From Diplonema papillatum (taxonomy: Eukaryota > Euglenozoa > Diplonemea > Diplonemida > Diplonemidae): DNA of 64,000 bases. Position numbers and translations under genes: made by a program. The notes under the pieces are model-generated. The model made no database searches, was not told the origin of the DNA, and was given only the letters and a program-made list of their open reading frames with translations. Every line of letters starts with the position of its first letter. The first letter of the stretch is position 1. The DNA is taken from positions 1-64,000 of the forward strand of contig JAPJBO010000424.1 of the NCBI GenBank assembly GCA_030068145.1, in the 5' to 3' direction. This document shows, in pieces, positions 30,545 to 43,110 of the stretch.

Positions 30545-30865
30545 CCCCAGAAGCTGGAGCTGAAGCTGGCGTTAAACAAGCGACTGTCATCCCCGCTATT
30601 CGTTTCAGGTTCGTGGTGAGTACGATCGAAGTAACATCACGGCGCAGGCCCTTACAAAGACCAGCCACAGTCAACGCCGCGTGGGTGCGGGCTTTTGATA
30701 TTAATCATCATGTTTCAAACCCCCGATTGCGCGTAACCTGGAAGCACCCAGAGGGTGTCGGTGGTACAAAGGTGCAGTCGCCAACCGGCAACCGCTATTC
30801 GAGTGCGGCTCAGGCCCGCCCTCTTTAACACCAGCTTCTGAGGCTGGACTCCGCCGCGTAGCCTA
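30545..30865 (+). mobile_element. Fold-back element P, copy 4 (insert-bearing)
   Basis: AGAAGCTGGAGCTGAAGCTG on the left and ACACCAGCTTCTGAGGCTGG on the right enclose about 280 bp of unrelated sequence. Confidence 0.45.
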
Positions 30866-30892
30866 AAGCAGGACCGACCCCACCCTTTCTTA

Positions 30893-31086
30893 AATGCTTG
30901 AGGAGACTGCCAGTTGCGATAGATCAAAGGACGTAAAAGTGCTGTAGCCCACACGAAACACAGGTAAATCTGGGCTCAGTGGCGGGCGTAAGCGTTCAAC
31001 AAAAAAAGACCCACTTTGTAGTTGTATTGTTTTCTCCCCCTCTAGCCTCCTTCGAAATGAGCACAAGGCAGTCCCCCGAGTATTTT
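30893..31086 (+). mobile_element. MITE-A, copy 4
   Basis: Complete copy, plus orientation. Confidence 0.75.
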
Positions 31087-31274
31087 CGTGAGAAACAGCG
31101 AATTTCTTCGCCTCACCCAAGCCTCTACGGTCAACCGGAGACTCAAAAATACCGACCTTCTGAATTCACAAAATAACGCTAAAAACTAAATGATTATCCC
31201 GGAGACTTTAAATGCCGACCTTCTATACGCTGAGAAACACCGTCTTTTTCCTATTTGTTTTCTTAAGTACATCT

Positions 31275-31700
31275 GTACTGACGGGAACATTTCCGGAACA
31301 ACGGTTGCACTTGAAAGTGAAAACGAAGCCAACGAAAAAGTGCGAGCACAGGAAACCTCCCCCAGAGAGGGTTATACCCTCTACACGCGAAGAAGAAGAA
31401 GAAGAGAAAAAGGCCGTTCCTGGTCCAGGAACGTGACGGTCAACCACAGCTTGCAAAGCTTGAGTCGGAGGCAGCACAGTGCCACAACCCCGTTCGCTCT
31501 GCCCTCCGGCTGACCGTCTCGACGAGCTTGTGTTCAGCGCGAGCGCCAAGCCCCAAGGTGAGCCACGCCTTGATGCTTTAGTTTGGGAAATCGGTAGCCT
31601 ACACGCGAAGAACAAAAACTTTGGTCAGTTGATGCTGATAGTCCGTTGCTTCATTTGTCAGTGCAAACCCCAACTCCGGAAATGTTCCTTCAAGAGCTGC
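31275..31700 (+). repeat. Dispersed repeat R14 interrupted by SINE-T
   Basis: 31275-31380 and 31599-31700 together match the uninterrupted 53995-54200; the gap is exactly the SINE-T copy. Confidence 0.6.
31395..31598 (-). mobile_element. SINE-T copy 3, 5'-truncated, with 14-bp TSD
   Basis: Flanked by CTACACGCGAAGAA on both sides (31381-31394 and 31599-31612). It lacks the first roughly 90 bases of the full unit, as expected for incomplete reverse transcription. Confidence 0.85.
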
Positions 31701-32254
31701 GATTCGGCTGTTCCCTATACTTCTCATTTTGCTTCGAAGAACAGCATCAAGCCTGCGCCCGGGAGGTAGTTTTCTGCCCAAATCAAGATTTTCCTCTTCG
31801 CTCTCTCTCTGCACCGGGTACCCTGCATGAAGGCGGTAGCTCACTCCTATGCGGCGAGGAGCTGTGGAAGCTGTTTTCGCCAAAAGGAGCGGGACGCCTC
31901 CCCTTCCCTTGTACCCAGAGAACGCGTCTGCTCAGTGGCCACGCTAAGAGCGATTCCTGTTGTACTCTAGCCTAGCTTTGAGCAGATCCGACGACGCCCG
32001 GGGGAAAACAAAAAGATCCGCCGGTAGGTAGAACCTGTCTACAGGAATCAACCGGTTAGTCTGTCACTCGTTGTCGTTTGGAAAAAAAAGAGAAACAACT
32101 CCGGTTTTCAAGGGGACCGTGATAAAGAAGAAGCAAAGCAGAGCGTCTATTTTTGGGTTTGGTTCGGAAAAGAAGAAGAAGAAAAAAGAAGGTCGCCCCC
32201 CCAAGCGTCAGCATAGCACTACATCCACCCCCCGGCAGCCCCCACTGTCCCCGC
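31701..32254. other. Gene-free stretch
   Basis: Mostly unassigned. 31740-31800 resembles the short repeat of 3395-3550, and a purine-rich tract is at 32160-32195. Confidence 0.3.
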
Positions 32255-32335
32255 CAGGGCTTACGCTGAACCTTAAGCGCCCACACGTGGACCACACGTA
32301 TTTTCTCTGAGACCGAAAACGGAGCGTAAGCCCTG
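32255..32335. mobile_element. hAT-M, copy 3 (81-bp deletion derivative)
   Basis: Termini as in copies 1 and 2, with a perfect 8-bp TSD GTCCCCGC on both sides. Only the last 60 bp or so of the interior remain. Confidence 0.9.
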
Positions 32336-33639
<1,304 letters not shown>

Positions 33640-33640
<1 letters not shown>

Positions 33641-33890
33641 CAGGGACGTGGAACGTGACGGTCAACCACAGCTTGCAAAGCTTAGGCAACACACTGCTAC
33701 AACCCCGTCCGCTCTGCCCTGTGGCTGACTGTCTCGACGAGCTTGTGTTCAGCGCAAGCGCCAAGCCCTAAGGTGCGCCAACCCTTGATGCTTTAGTTTG
33801 GGAAATCGGTAGCCACTTGACCCGGCTCTGCAGTACCGCCGAACACGTGAAGCTTGGCTCCCGTGCAGCAGGCTTTCCCTGGTACCCGGT
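33640..33890 (-). mobile_element. SINE-T copy 4
   Basis: Nearly full unit with internal deletions; no (TTC)n tail or TSD found. Confidence 0.6.
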
Positions 33891-34017
33891 GTCGTACAAA
33901 GAAAAAGAAAGAAGAAGAAAAAATTGGCGGCCTTTTCGAATCGAACGCCTTGTGAAAGGTTGTCCGTTGGAAAGAGGCACTCGGCAGGATTGCAGACTGA
34001 ACGTTTTTTTTTTTTTT

Positions 34018-34325
34018 TTGAGACAAAACCATATCGGAAGCACTTAAGTGGGGAAAATATTTATCGGAACGTTTCCGATAAATATTTTTTTGTTTCCGAT
34101 AAATATTTTTTGTTTCCGATAAATATTTTTTTTTGTTTCCGATAAATATTTTTTTTGTTTCCGATAAATATTTTTCTGTTTCCGATAAATATTTTTTTGT
34201 TTCCGATAAATATTTTTTTGTTTCCGATAAATATTTTTTTGTTTCCGATAAATATTTTTTTGTTTCCGATAAATATTTTTTGTTTCCGATAAATATTTTT
34301 TGTTTCCGATAAATATTTTTGATAC
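34018..34325. repeat. Left inverted arm: CCGATAAATATTTTTTTGTTT array
   Basis: Tip GAGACAAAACCATATCGGAA followed by about 12 units of 20-22 bp. The inverse of this arm is at 35579-36015. Confidence 0.85.
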
Positions 34326-35039
34326 GGGTTCCTGGGGACTAGTCCCCAGTGCGAAATGTGCCCAAGGGGAGTCCCATTGGGCAAGCAATTTCATTGGATT
34401 TTGCGAGGACCCTAAGTAATCCGGAGCCAGTGTGATAGACCTCTGTGATGTGGGCCGCTTCACTGCTCGTCTGCATGTGGACTGCTCTGTACCTGTGCCT
34501 TCTCCGCGCTTGCAGCTTTTCAAGCCGGCCACGCCTGCTTTCCCTTTTCTGTCTTTCGACCTCGGTGATCCCTCGCGGGCGTCCTGCTGTGCCATCTGAA
34601 TCTCCTCGCCTTCCTTCCTGGTTTGCTTGGCACCCTCTGCTCGCGCAGCTTGCGGCGCGGGTCTCTTCAGAGCCGGTCGTCTTCGTGTGCGCTGTTCTGT
34701 CATCGCTTGCCTTTGTTGCCGATTTCTGCAACAAAGGCAGTTTTGGCCCGTGAAATGGGCTAGTCTTTATTGTGTGAGTGCTTTTGTCTCCAGGATTGAA
34801 ATGAGGCTGACGCGGAAAATCCTACCGTCCGACATGGCACAAGTCAAGGGAAACAAATATTTTACGGGAACTAGTATGCACGGCATACTAAGCCCCGTTG
34901 GCATACTTACACTCCATGGCTGCCTCGATGGCACCAAATCCGTAGTCGTGGTTAGACATTTTCAGGTAGGAGGATGTTACCTGGTCAGGACCGCATGCAG
35001 TTTTGTCGTATTGGGGCCGCATAGGACCCGGATGAAGTC

Positions 35040-35470
35040 GTTGCGAATACACACAACAGATCAACGAAGGGTAGAACTGGGGAACATGCAGATCAGACGG
35101 AAGTAGAATGTGCAAACTTATCCTTTTCTTGACTTGCCGTTCTGAAAGCTGTTGAGGGGCTCCTACGTGGGTTCTCGCATGATTCGTTCGCCTTTGTAAC
35201 ACTATCCGTTTGTAGTAAGCTTTGCAGTTGTGTTCTTGCAATATCTCTGCCTGGCGGATTTCCGCGCTCGTGCGCAAGACGCAGTTTTACTGCAACTGCA
35301 GTGTAAGCCGAACCCGGTTCGTGACCTTTGTCGCGGTGAAGTGGTACAAAGTCTTCAGCTTTCAGATCCGGATACTGCTCAATGCAACCAGATAGTTAGA
35401 TGTCACTTGATGGATACCCGTGTGCTGCATTCGAAAAGGTTTGCGTATCTGGTGTTGAAAATTGAACAGC
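35040..35470 (+). repeat. Fossil repeat core, second copy
   Basis: Colinear with 5340-5790. One frame reads ADFRARAQDAVLLQLQCK and LSDPDTAQCNQ, matching the other copy. Confidence 0.55.
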
Positions 35471-35578
35471 CTTTGCTGGGGAGGCTTTCGACCCGAAACT
35501 AGATAGAAAAACGATCGTATTTGGCTTCGTCGCGGTCGTCCACGGGACGAAGTAGGTGAACCTACTGTCAAAGTGATC

Positions 35579-36015
35579 AATACTTATCGGAAACAGAAAA
35601 ATATTTATCGGAAACAAAAAATATTTATCGGAAACAAAAAAATATTTATCGGAAACAGAAAAATATTTATCGGAAACAAAAAATATTTATCGGAAACAAA
35701 AAAATATTTATCGGAAACAAAAAAAAATATTTATCGGAAACAAAAAAAAATATTTATCGGAAACAAAAAAATATTTATCGGAAACAAAAAAATATTTATC
35801 GGAAACGTTCCGATAAATATTTTCCCCACTTAAGTGCTTCCGATATGGTTTTGTCTCAAAAAATATTTATCGGAAACAAAAAAAATATTTATCGGAAACA
35901 AAAAAAAGTATTTATCGGAAACAAAAAAATATTTATCGGAAACAAAAAAATATTTATCGGAAACGTTCCGATAAATATTTTCCCCACTTAAGTGCTTCCG
36001 ATATGGTTTTGTCTC
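35579..36015. repeat. Right inverted arm, with duplicated tip
   Basis: About 16 units of ATTTATCGGAAACAAAAAA type, ending TTCCGATATGGTTTTGTCTC at 35855 and again at 36015. Confidence 0.85.
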
Positions 36016-36069
36016 TTCTTTCGACAAGCTTTAGACAACCTTCTATTCTCTTCTCCACTTTACTTTGAT

Positions 36070-36215
36070 CATAGGTGTCACGGCAAGTTTTGGCAGCCGC
36101 TGCTTAACAAAATTTGACGTGGGCGGCTTTAGATTTACATCTGAATGACACCTCAACACAAAAACAAGTTGTCGACAACTAACAAGTAAAAGAATAAAAC
36201 AAAACTACGCATTTC
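36070..36215 (+). mobile_element. R4 repeat, short form
   Basis: Same ends as 10690-10905 but lacking the 55-bp segment between two TGCTTAAC repeats. Confidence 0.55.
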
Positions 36216-36221
36216 TTTCTT

Positions 36222-36400
36222 GAAATATGCTGAATACCGCAGGGAGTAGTTGACTGGACCTCTTGAGTTTGTGCTAGCCACGTTTGCGGGGGTCGCCATA
36301 AAGCAGGACCGACCTCCCCTTTCGTGAGGAAAAGCGAAGAATGAAACACCTTCTTTCGTCTATCTGTGTTGGCCAAGAGCTGCGACTCAACTATTCTTTT
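36222..36400 (+). repeat. Dispersed repeat R12, copy 2
   Basis: Diverged copy of 42910-43110. Confidence 0.5.
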
Positions 36401-36533
36401 CTGTTTTTCTTTTTGACCAACATGCAATGTTGGAAATAAGAACGCGTCACAGCCATTCGCGGCATTTCCTTGCGCCCTGTACCAAGAAACAAACGTCCAG
36501 GGCAGAGCGTTCAACGAAAAATTGCACCGGAAA

Positions 36534-36725
36534 TGCTTGAGGAGACTGCCAGTTGCGAAATATCAAAGGAAGTAAATGTGCTGCAGCCCACACGAAACAC
36601 AGGTAAATCTGGGTTTAGTGGCGGGCGTAAGCGTTCAGCAAAAAAATGACCCACTTTGTAGTTGTATTGTTTTCTCCCCCTCTAGCCTCCTTCGAAATGA
36701 GCACAAGGCAGTCCCTCGAGTATTG
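36534..36725 (+). mobile_element. MITE-A, copy 5
   Basis: Complete copy, plus orientation. Confidence 0.75.
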
Positions 36726-36734
36726 CTCTTCAAA

Positions 36735-37350
36735 AGTCCGCTGGGAGGTGCACTCCAGCCCCAGACGACGGAGTGAAAAGAGGGGGTATAGTAATCGAAG
36801 TGGGTCGCGGCACCCGCTTTTTTGGGCGCGATGAATCGCCACGTGTTTCTCCCCCGGGAAAGTGGTGGTGTACCTGCGGCTCGCTGCTTCGCCAAAAGAC
36901 TTTGAAAAACAACAATAAGGCGCGATATTTGTTTGTACCGCATCGGCGGGCTCCTGAGCAACACGCTCGACGGCACCCGGCGGTCGCAGGTCCACCTTCC
37001 ATTTAGGAAGCAAAAAAATAGTTGACTCGGTACAAATTTCAAGCAACCACCGGCCCCCACCCCCCACCGCCGCTGTTCTGTCTGCAGGCACTCAGGTTCC
37101 GCGCTGATGACGGTCTACCTTATGTTTCAAGGACCGAATCACGGTGCAGACAGGACACCGCGCATGCGCACGTACACGGTGAGGTCCAGCCTCAGAAAAA
37201 AGCTGGAGTTAAAGAGGTAATGCCCCAGTCGCACCCGAGGAAAAGCCGGTGTGCTACAACCAAAACGCGTGTAAACCCAGACTCCGAAAAGCGATTGTGG
37301 CACCCCTTCTTGAACTCCAGCTTCTGAGGCTCGGCTCCGCTGTGTACCCA
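36735..37350 (+). mobile_element. Two fold-back element P copies around unassigned DNA
   Basis: 36735-36825 is a partial copy. 37175-37350 has both ends (GGTGAGGTCCAGCCTCAGAA and CTCCAGCTTCTGAGGCTCGG). Between them lie unassigned sequence and a TGTCTGCAG-type repeat (37070-37160). Confidence 0.45.
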
Positions 37351-37828
37351 TTCCAAGCACCTTCTCGCATCACCCCTCCCCACCCTCTCCCCTTTCCAGC
37401 ATGAAAGAAGCGCCGGTGTCGTCTACCCCCCGCTTCTGTACAACACAATCAAATTCCCTCTCCTTTGATCTTTCGTTCGTTCTTCCGCTTTTTTTTTTCT
37501 TCTTTCTTTTTCTTTTTACTAAACACGAAGTGTTGGAGGAAATGAGAAGCTCGTCGCCGTGAACCGTGGCCGTTTCACTTGCGTCCTGAATCCAGCTTTT
37601 TTGTAAAAGACGATCAGGCACTGCGATCGACGAAACTCTCTCTTCCCATCATCATTTTGTATTAGCCGCGGTTGTGCGAGTGACGTGCACTCTTATTTTC
37701 CCGCCCGGTCGAAAAACAGGGGATTTTATGAGTTGGGGTCGCTGAGCCCCAAACCCCAGTTTTCGGCAGCAGTCCGGTATCGGCATGTTGCCGCCTTCCA
37801 GCGTCGTAGTCCACTGCTGTAAACGAAG
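37351..37828. other. Gene-free stretch before the rRNA fragment
   Basis: 37540-37700 matches 11520-11680 and 30290-30430. 37803-37828 is a displaced 25-nt piece of 18S sequence (CGTCGTAGTCCACTGCTGTA...) that properly belongs at 38042-38066. Confidence 0.6.
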
Positions 37829-38642
37829 GAATAATCAAAACGAAGTTCTTCGCGGTTCTCTTTTGAGTTTCGTCTAAGGCCTCGTTGCGCGGGATCAATA
37901 GGGACTGCCGGGGTCGTACGTACTCCTACGTCAGAGGTGAAATTCTTAGATCGTAGGAAGACGAACTTCTGCGAAAGCATTCGACAAGAATGTCTTCATT
38001 AATCAAGAACGAGAGCGTGGGGATCCAAGATGATCAGATACCGTCGTAGTCCACTGCTGTAAACGATGCCGTCTCAGGATCGAGGGAAGTCATTTTGGCT
38101 CCCACGGCACTCCCCGAACGAGAAATCAAAGATTATGGGTTCAGGGGGGAGTACATTCGCAAGGCTGAAACTTAAAGGAATTGATGGAATGACACCACCA
38201 GGCGTGGAGTATGCGGCTTAATTTGACTCAACACGGGAAATTTACTAGGTCAGGACGATCTCAAGGACTGACAGATTGAGAGCTCTTTCTCGATGAATTG
38301 TGTGGTGGTGCATGGCCGCTCCTGGTTGGTGGAGTGATTTGTCAGGTTGATTCCGTTAACGAACGAGATCTCGACCCTTAAATAGGTGGGCGTGTCGTTG
38401 TAGGGGGCGTCTTTCGGCATCGGCGGCTTGCTGCCCACCCGAGACGCGCACTACTTCTTAAGGGGACTGCGCGCGACTTATAGCGCGCGGAAGAGCGAGC
38501 CAATAGCAGGTCTGTGATGCTCCTAAATGTCCTAGGCTGCACGCGCACTACACTGACGCATTAAACGAGTTTGAGAGCCTTCCGGCTACCTATCTTGAAG
38601 ATGATGGGGAATATTTTGAACTTGCGTCGTGATGAGGTCGAT
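37829..38642 (+). rRNA. 18S rRNA fragment (3' half of the gene), rearranged
   Basis: Strong universal SSU motifs in order: GTCAGAGGTGAAATTCTTAG, ATTAATCAAGAACGAG, GATCAGATACCGTCGTAGTC, GCTGAAACTTAAAGGAATTG, GGCTTAATTTGACTCAACAC, GTGGTGCATGGCCG, GATTCCGTTAACGAACGAG and GGCTGCACGCGC. It covers from about the middle of the gene to shortly before the 3' decoding-site region, so it is incomplete at both ends. A displaced snippet of its own sequence abuts each end (37803-37828, and GAGTATGCGGCTTAATTTGA at 38645-38665). It is almost certainly a non-functional copy. Confidence 0.85.
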
Positions 38643-38665
38643 GATTGGAGTATGCGGCTTAATTT

Positions 38666-39150
38666 GACGATGAGCGTTCCGTGATCTGTTGATCGTATCT
38701 TCGAGAGGTGCAAATGCAAAAAGTCGAATAGTCGGCGATAGGCATTAAGGACACACGCACAAGTGACACGTACTGCCACTACAGCAGATACGATGCGCAC
38801 ACTAACATACTATACCTTAGTCACATACGGACGGAGGGTGGTGTTAATCTTTGGAAAATGGACTTTTCACGGCAAACCTTGGCATGCTCATAAGGGGGTT
38901 TCGTAGGTCAAAAATGGGAATCGAGGGGCCCATTGGAAAGATTTCGTGGCAGATCTTTCAAATGCGCACCTCGACGCTACATGGGAGTGACCCAGGATGG
39001 GCACCCGTGACCTCGTGCAGAGACCCGCGAATTAACTTGAATTAACTACGCCATACGGCGTAGTTCGTCCGTACGTGGTTAAAGGAACCTTTACGACAGA
39101 GGTCACCCGGAGACTATAAAACCCCGGATCCCTGAGTGAACTTGCATGAA
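38666..39150 (+). repeat. Repeat R7 split by a 260-bp insertion
   Basis: 38722-38817 and 39078-39150 match 12055-12190 continuously. The intervening 38818-39077 has inverted ends (ATACGGACG and CGTCCGTAC) and is probably a small DNA element. Confidence 0.55.
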
Positions 39151-39675
39151 AAAACATGACGGTAGCCCAGCGAAAACAATGGGAAGTCTAGTAATCAAGC
39201 TACTCTGTTTCGTTGCGGCGGAGACAACGGTTCGGTTGTGCGTAGCACTCGTGCTCAGCACTTCTGACTCGCAACTCGATATCGATCAACGGATACGAAT
39301 TGGGTATGGGTCGTCATGTTTGGTCATTTCTGAAAGAATTGGCGGTCATTCTGGTACTTTATGGTGGTCATTTGAAAGAATTGGCGGTGATTCTGGTACT
39401 TTAGGGTGGTCATTTTAGTAAAAGGCCCAGCAGAAATTGCCCCCCTTTCGTCTCGTTTCTGATCGCGGAAAAGAACCGGCACCGAGTTAAGTTGACGTGT
39501 GCGTAACACGGCGCTGGGAACAGGTCCTCTCTCTTCCACGAGCCCCTCTCCTGCCAGAGAAGCACCCCTCCTACTCGGAGCCACAACAACAGCAAAAAAA
39601 GAAAAGAAAAGGAGGCTTTTTGTGTTTTTAGTTCTCCCGTTTTCGTTATTTTGGACCCCCCTCCCCTTGCTTTTT
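39151..39675. other. Gene-free stretch
   Basis: A tandem duplication GAAAGAATTGGCGGT.ATTCTG is at 39338-39416. Nothing else recognised. Confidence 0.35.
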
Positions 39676-40352
39676 TGTCACACGGCGAAGTCCAGCCTCA
39701 GAAGCTGGAGTTAAAAGCTGGAGTCCAAAAGCGGGTGTCACACCCGCTTTTCGGGTGTGGATTAACACGCGTTTTGGTTGTGTCACACCCGCGTTTCGGG
39801 TGTGGACCTACACGCGTTTTGGTTGTAGCACACCCGCGTTTCGGGTGTGGACCTACACGCGTTTTGGTTGTAGCACACCCGCTGTTCGGGTGTGGACTTA
39901 CACGCGTTTTGGTTGTGTCACACCCGCTTTTCGGGTGTGGACCTACACGCGTTTTGGTTGTAGCACACCCGCTGTTCGGGTGTGGACTTACACGCGTTTT
40001 GGTTGTAGCACACCCGCGTTTCGGGTGTGGACCTACACGCGTTTTGGTTGTAGCACACCCGCTGTTCGGGTGTGGACTTACACGCGTTTTGGTTGTGTCA
40101 CACCCGCTTTTCGGGTGTGGACCTACACGCGTTTTGGTTGTAGCACACCCGCTGTTCGGGTGTGGACTTACACGCGTTTTGGTTGTGTCACACCCGCTTT
40201 TCGGGTGTGGACCTACACGCGTTTTGGTTGTAGCACACCCGCTGTTCGGGTGTGGACTTACACGCGTTTTGGTTGTAGCACACCCGCTTTTCGAGTGTGA
40301 CTCGGGCACACCCTCTTTAACTCCAGCTTCTGAGGCTGGACCCTCACCGTGC
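39676..40352 (+). mobile_element. Fold-back element P expanded into a 45-bp minisatellite
   Basis: Ends GAAGTCCAGCCTCAGAAGCT and CTCCAGCTTCTGAGGCTGGA. Between them (about 39735-40290) are 12 units of 45 bp, each with hairpin CACCCGCNNTTCGGGTG and ACACGCGTTTTGGTTGT. 45 is a multiple of 3, so a 245-codon open frame with a 15-residue repeat arises; I regard it as non-coding. Confidence 0.75.
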
Positions 40353-41340
40353 AGGGTTGGGGGTCCCTTGAGCTTGGCTCCCGTGTAGCAGTCTTTCCCA
40401 GGGTGCACGGTTGTGTACACAACGGCTACAGAGTCTGGGAGTCAGCGCGACGGGCGTTTCACTTTTGTATAAGCACCTGCTTTGTAGGAAATGCTTGAGG
40501 AGACTGCCAGTTGCGAATAGATCACAGGAGGTAAATGTGCTGCAGCCCACACGAAACACAGGTGAATCTGGGTTTAGTGGCGGGCGTAAGCGTTCAACAA
40601 AAAAAGACCCACTTTGTAGTTGTAGTGTTTTGTCCCCTTCGAAATGAGCACAAAGCAGTCCCTCGAGTATTATTTTGCAAAATACAGCGACTTGGTCGCA
40701 CGAAAGCCGATGGGCGCAAGCTAGAAGGGAGAGACACACAAGAGACGCGTCCTTCTCTCCCCGTATGCACGCCCGATAGCTATGGATATCAAGTGGGTTC
40801 ACACGTTGTATTGATAACACGTGTCAACGCTGTATAAACATGTGGTCACATGTTATGTCAGTTCTTGCATATATACGTGTGAAACCTCAAAACAGCCCAA
40901 CTGTGTCTTGAACGGTCACCCGTAGGCTGTAGCTTTCCGGCATAACCTCGCCTCGACAATCGCGGAAGGCGGTGCTAACATTCCGCGATAGAGAGACACC
41001 GAAGTATTGGTGCACCGTTGTTGTTGATCGTTGGTGGGGTTTCGCCCAATATCCACATTTATTGAGGCTTGAAGATCCGGATTTTAGAGTCACCGGTTGA
41101 CCATTAAGGCTGGGAGTCGGGTAGAGTGGTAGTGAAATGGGATGTAGTCACATTTCCACGCTTTAACTTCGGCTATTAAATGGGCCACTTCTGGTACGCA
41201 GGACTGGCGACGCATGAAAATGCGTTCGTAATGGCATTTGCCACGTGTTAGAAGACTTGGACTAGGTGGAGGATCGGGAAGCGAAATGAATCGGTCGTGT
41301 GCCAAAATCGTGTGAAATTGCATCAGTCAAAAAAAGAGGA
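40353..41340. other. MITE-A copy and low-repeat sequence
   Basis: 40491-40675 is MITE-A copy 6. 40850-41340 is unusually free of the window's repeats. Two overlapping minus-strand open frames (41323-41090 and 41093-40887) lie there, without recognisable domain. Confidence 0.45.
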
Positions 41341-42909
41341 CCGTTCGTCTCCATGGACTCGCTACAGATCCGAGTTGATTTAACGCACACGAAGCATGCA
41401 AAAGCATGGAGCCGGATGGTGCCATTGGTCCACTCGGCTCAGCATAGTACTGCCTAACACACGTTGAGCTTGGCCCCGTGTGTAGCAGTCTTTCCCAGGT
41501 GGTGCAGGGTTGTGTACACAACGACCAAGTTGTCTTTAGGAGTCGGTGCGATGGGACCAGTGCGGGTTTGAGTACAGATCCATTCCAAGCACGTTCTTGC
41601 AATCCCCCCCCCCTGCAGCAACTCGTTTGGTTGTTGCTGGCATCAATCACGCAGACGGGCAATGTTTTGCCTGCACTATAAACAAGCTTCCCCCCCCCCC
41701 GACCCTGCGGCAGGCATGCGTTCTGTCTAAATCATTAAACCAATATTTCCCCCTGCTTCTTTCGACATCCTGCATCCTACCACGTATTTTCTTCTCGAAG
41801 CTTGCTCGTCCGCGTGTGGACGTTTAAAATCATGCCGAAACCAGTCGACCGGACGTCTTCCGCCCCCTCTATCCTCGTCACACCGGGCGGTGCCTCAAGG
41901 TGAAGAGCTGCACCGTGGATACCGTATTTCTATCCAGGAGACGTATCTCGACGCCACTTGTCCTCAAGCAGCTTTGATCTACATTCCGGATAGCCGTAGC
42001 TTCGGGCTTGAGCTCTACTTGAGTGTGGCTCGTTGATCTTCTACAGGCGAGAGCTTCATTCGAGTGCTGTACGATCTCGGTACACCCTGCAAGCGGGTGT
42101 TCCGCCCGCTTACCACGACCAGTACACGTGCACCACGACTACACATGTCACATCCGCTTTCTTTTCACATACCGCTATCAGAACACTGTGTACCGCGTCC
42201 CGCCGTGTCACACCCGCGTTGGCTCGCTTTTTCGACCTCCTGCACGCCATCATGAACTTCACATTTCAAGGTATGGGTTGCTGGCTGAGTTTCTTTTTGT
42301 TTGTTATCGCACCATGACGGCAGCCCCATCCTGCACTGCAAATACTGCCGATGCGTCACCACTGCTGTGTGCGCTCGGATTGGCGCCGCGCAGTCTATCT
42401 TCACAGATTGTTGCTGCCTAACAAGTTCAAACTACTACTACTACTGTTATCGCACCTGCTTTGTAGGAAATACTTGAGGAGGCTGCCTGTTGCGAAAGAT
42501 CAAAGGATACATACTTGTCATATGACAAGTTCCGTGAAGGAATTACTCTAGTCTCGTATACAATTGGCTGAGAAAATTATGTATACAACCCAGTACTCGC
42601 AAAAGGTATTAATTCAAGCGATAACTGACTGATCAAGCTCTGCGGCAGAAGAAACATGACCTTCGGACGAAATGTGCTGCGAGACCCAGGCAAAATCTGA
42701 GTTTGATGCCGGGCGTAATCGTTCCGCTAAAAGAAAAACGCGGTTGTAGGGTCATCCTGCTCTCGCAGCCCTCTGGCCGAATCGAGTTACGAACCACGGA
42801 TAAAAAAATCAAAACAAGGTGCGTATAGGCAGGCCCTCAGGGGTTGAGAGCGAAATTTTTGCTTGAAACACCGGGGTTTGAGAGACTCGGCGACTTGCGG
42901 TTTTATTCT
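41341..42909. other. Gene-free stretch
   Basis: Contains a TGTCTGCAG-type repeat (41525-41612), a remnant of MITE-A start (42465-42510) and unassigned DNA. A frame near 41900-42020 (RISIQETYLDATCPQAALIY) looks faintly coding but is short and interrupted. Confidence 0.35.
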
Positions 42910-43110
42910 TGAAAGTATGCCAATACTGCAGGGAATAGTTGACTAGACCTCTTGAGTTTGTGCTGACCACGAATTGGGGAGTCGGGAGAACCTACAAAGC
43001 CAAAAGCAGGACCGACCCCCCCGTTCGTGAGAAAAAGCGAAGAATAAAAACACCTTCTTTTTTCCATCTATCTTTGTCAAGAGCTGCAACTCAACTATTC
43101 TCGCAGCCGT
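42910..43110 (+). repeat. Dispersed repeat R12, copy 3
   Basis: Longest copy; see 29098-29265. Confidence 0.65.

Larger units (their letters stand above)
34018..36015. mobile_element. 2-kb element with long inverted minisatellite arms
   Basis: The arms 34018-34325 and 35579-36015 are inverted copies; the right arm ends twice (35855 and 36015), so its tip was duplicated. The centre (34326-35578) contains the fossil core 35040-35470, which is shared with 5340-5790. No intact transposase is seen. A minus-strand open frame (34044-34703) is basic, then runs into the array and is probably not a gene. Confidence 0.6.

Noticed and set aside
34044..35833. Frames with IFIGNKK or NIYRKQK repeats
   Set aside because: They arise from the CCGATAAATATTTTT arms of the inverted-repeat element.
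39651..40388. 245-codon frame with a 15-residue repeat (CGPTRVLVVAHPLFG)
   Set aside because: It is the translation of the 45-bp hairpin array inside fold-back element P; the opposite strand is equally open.
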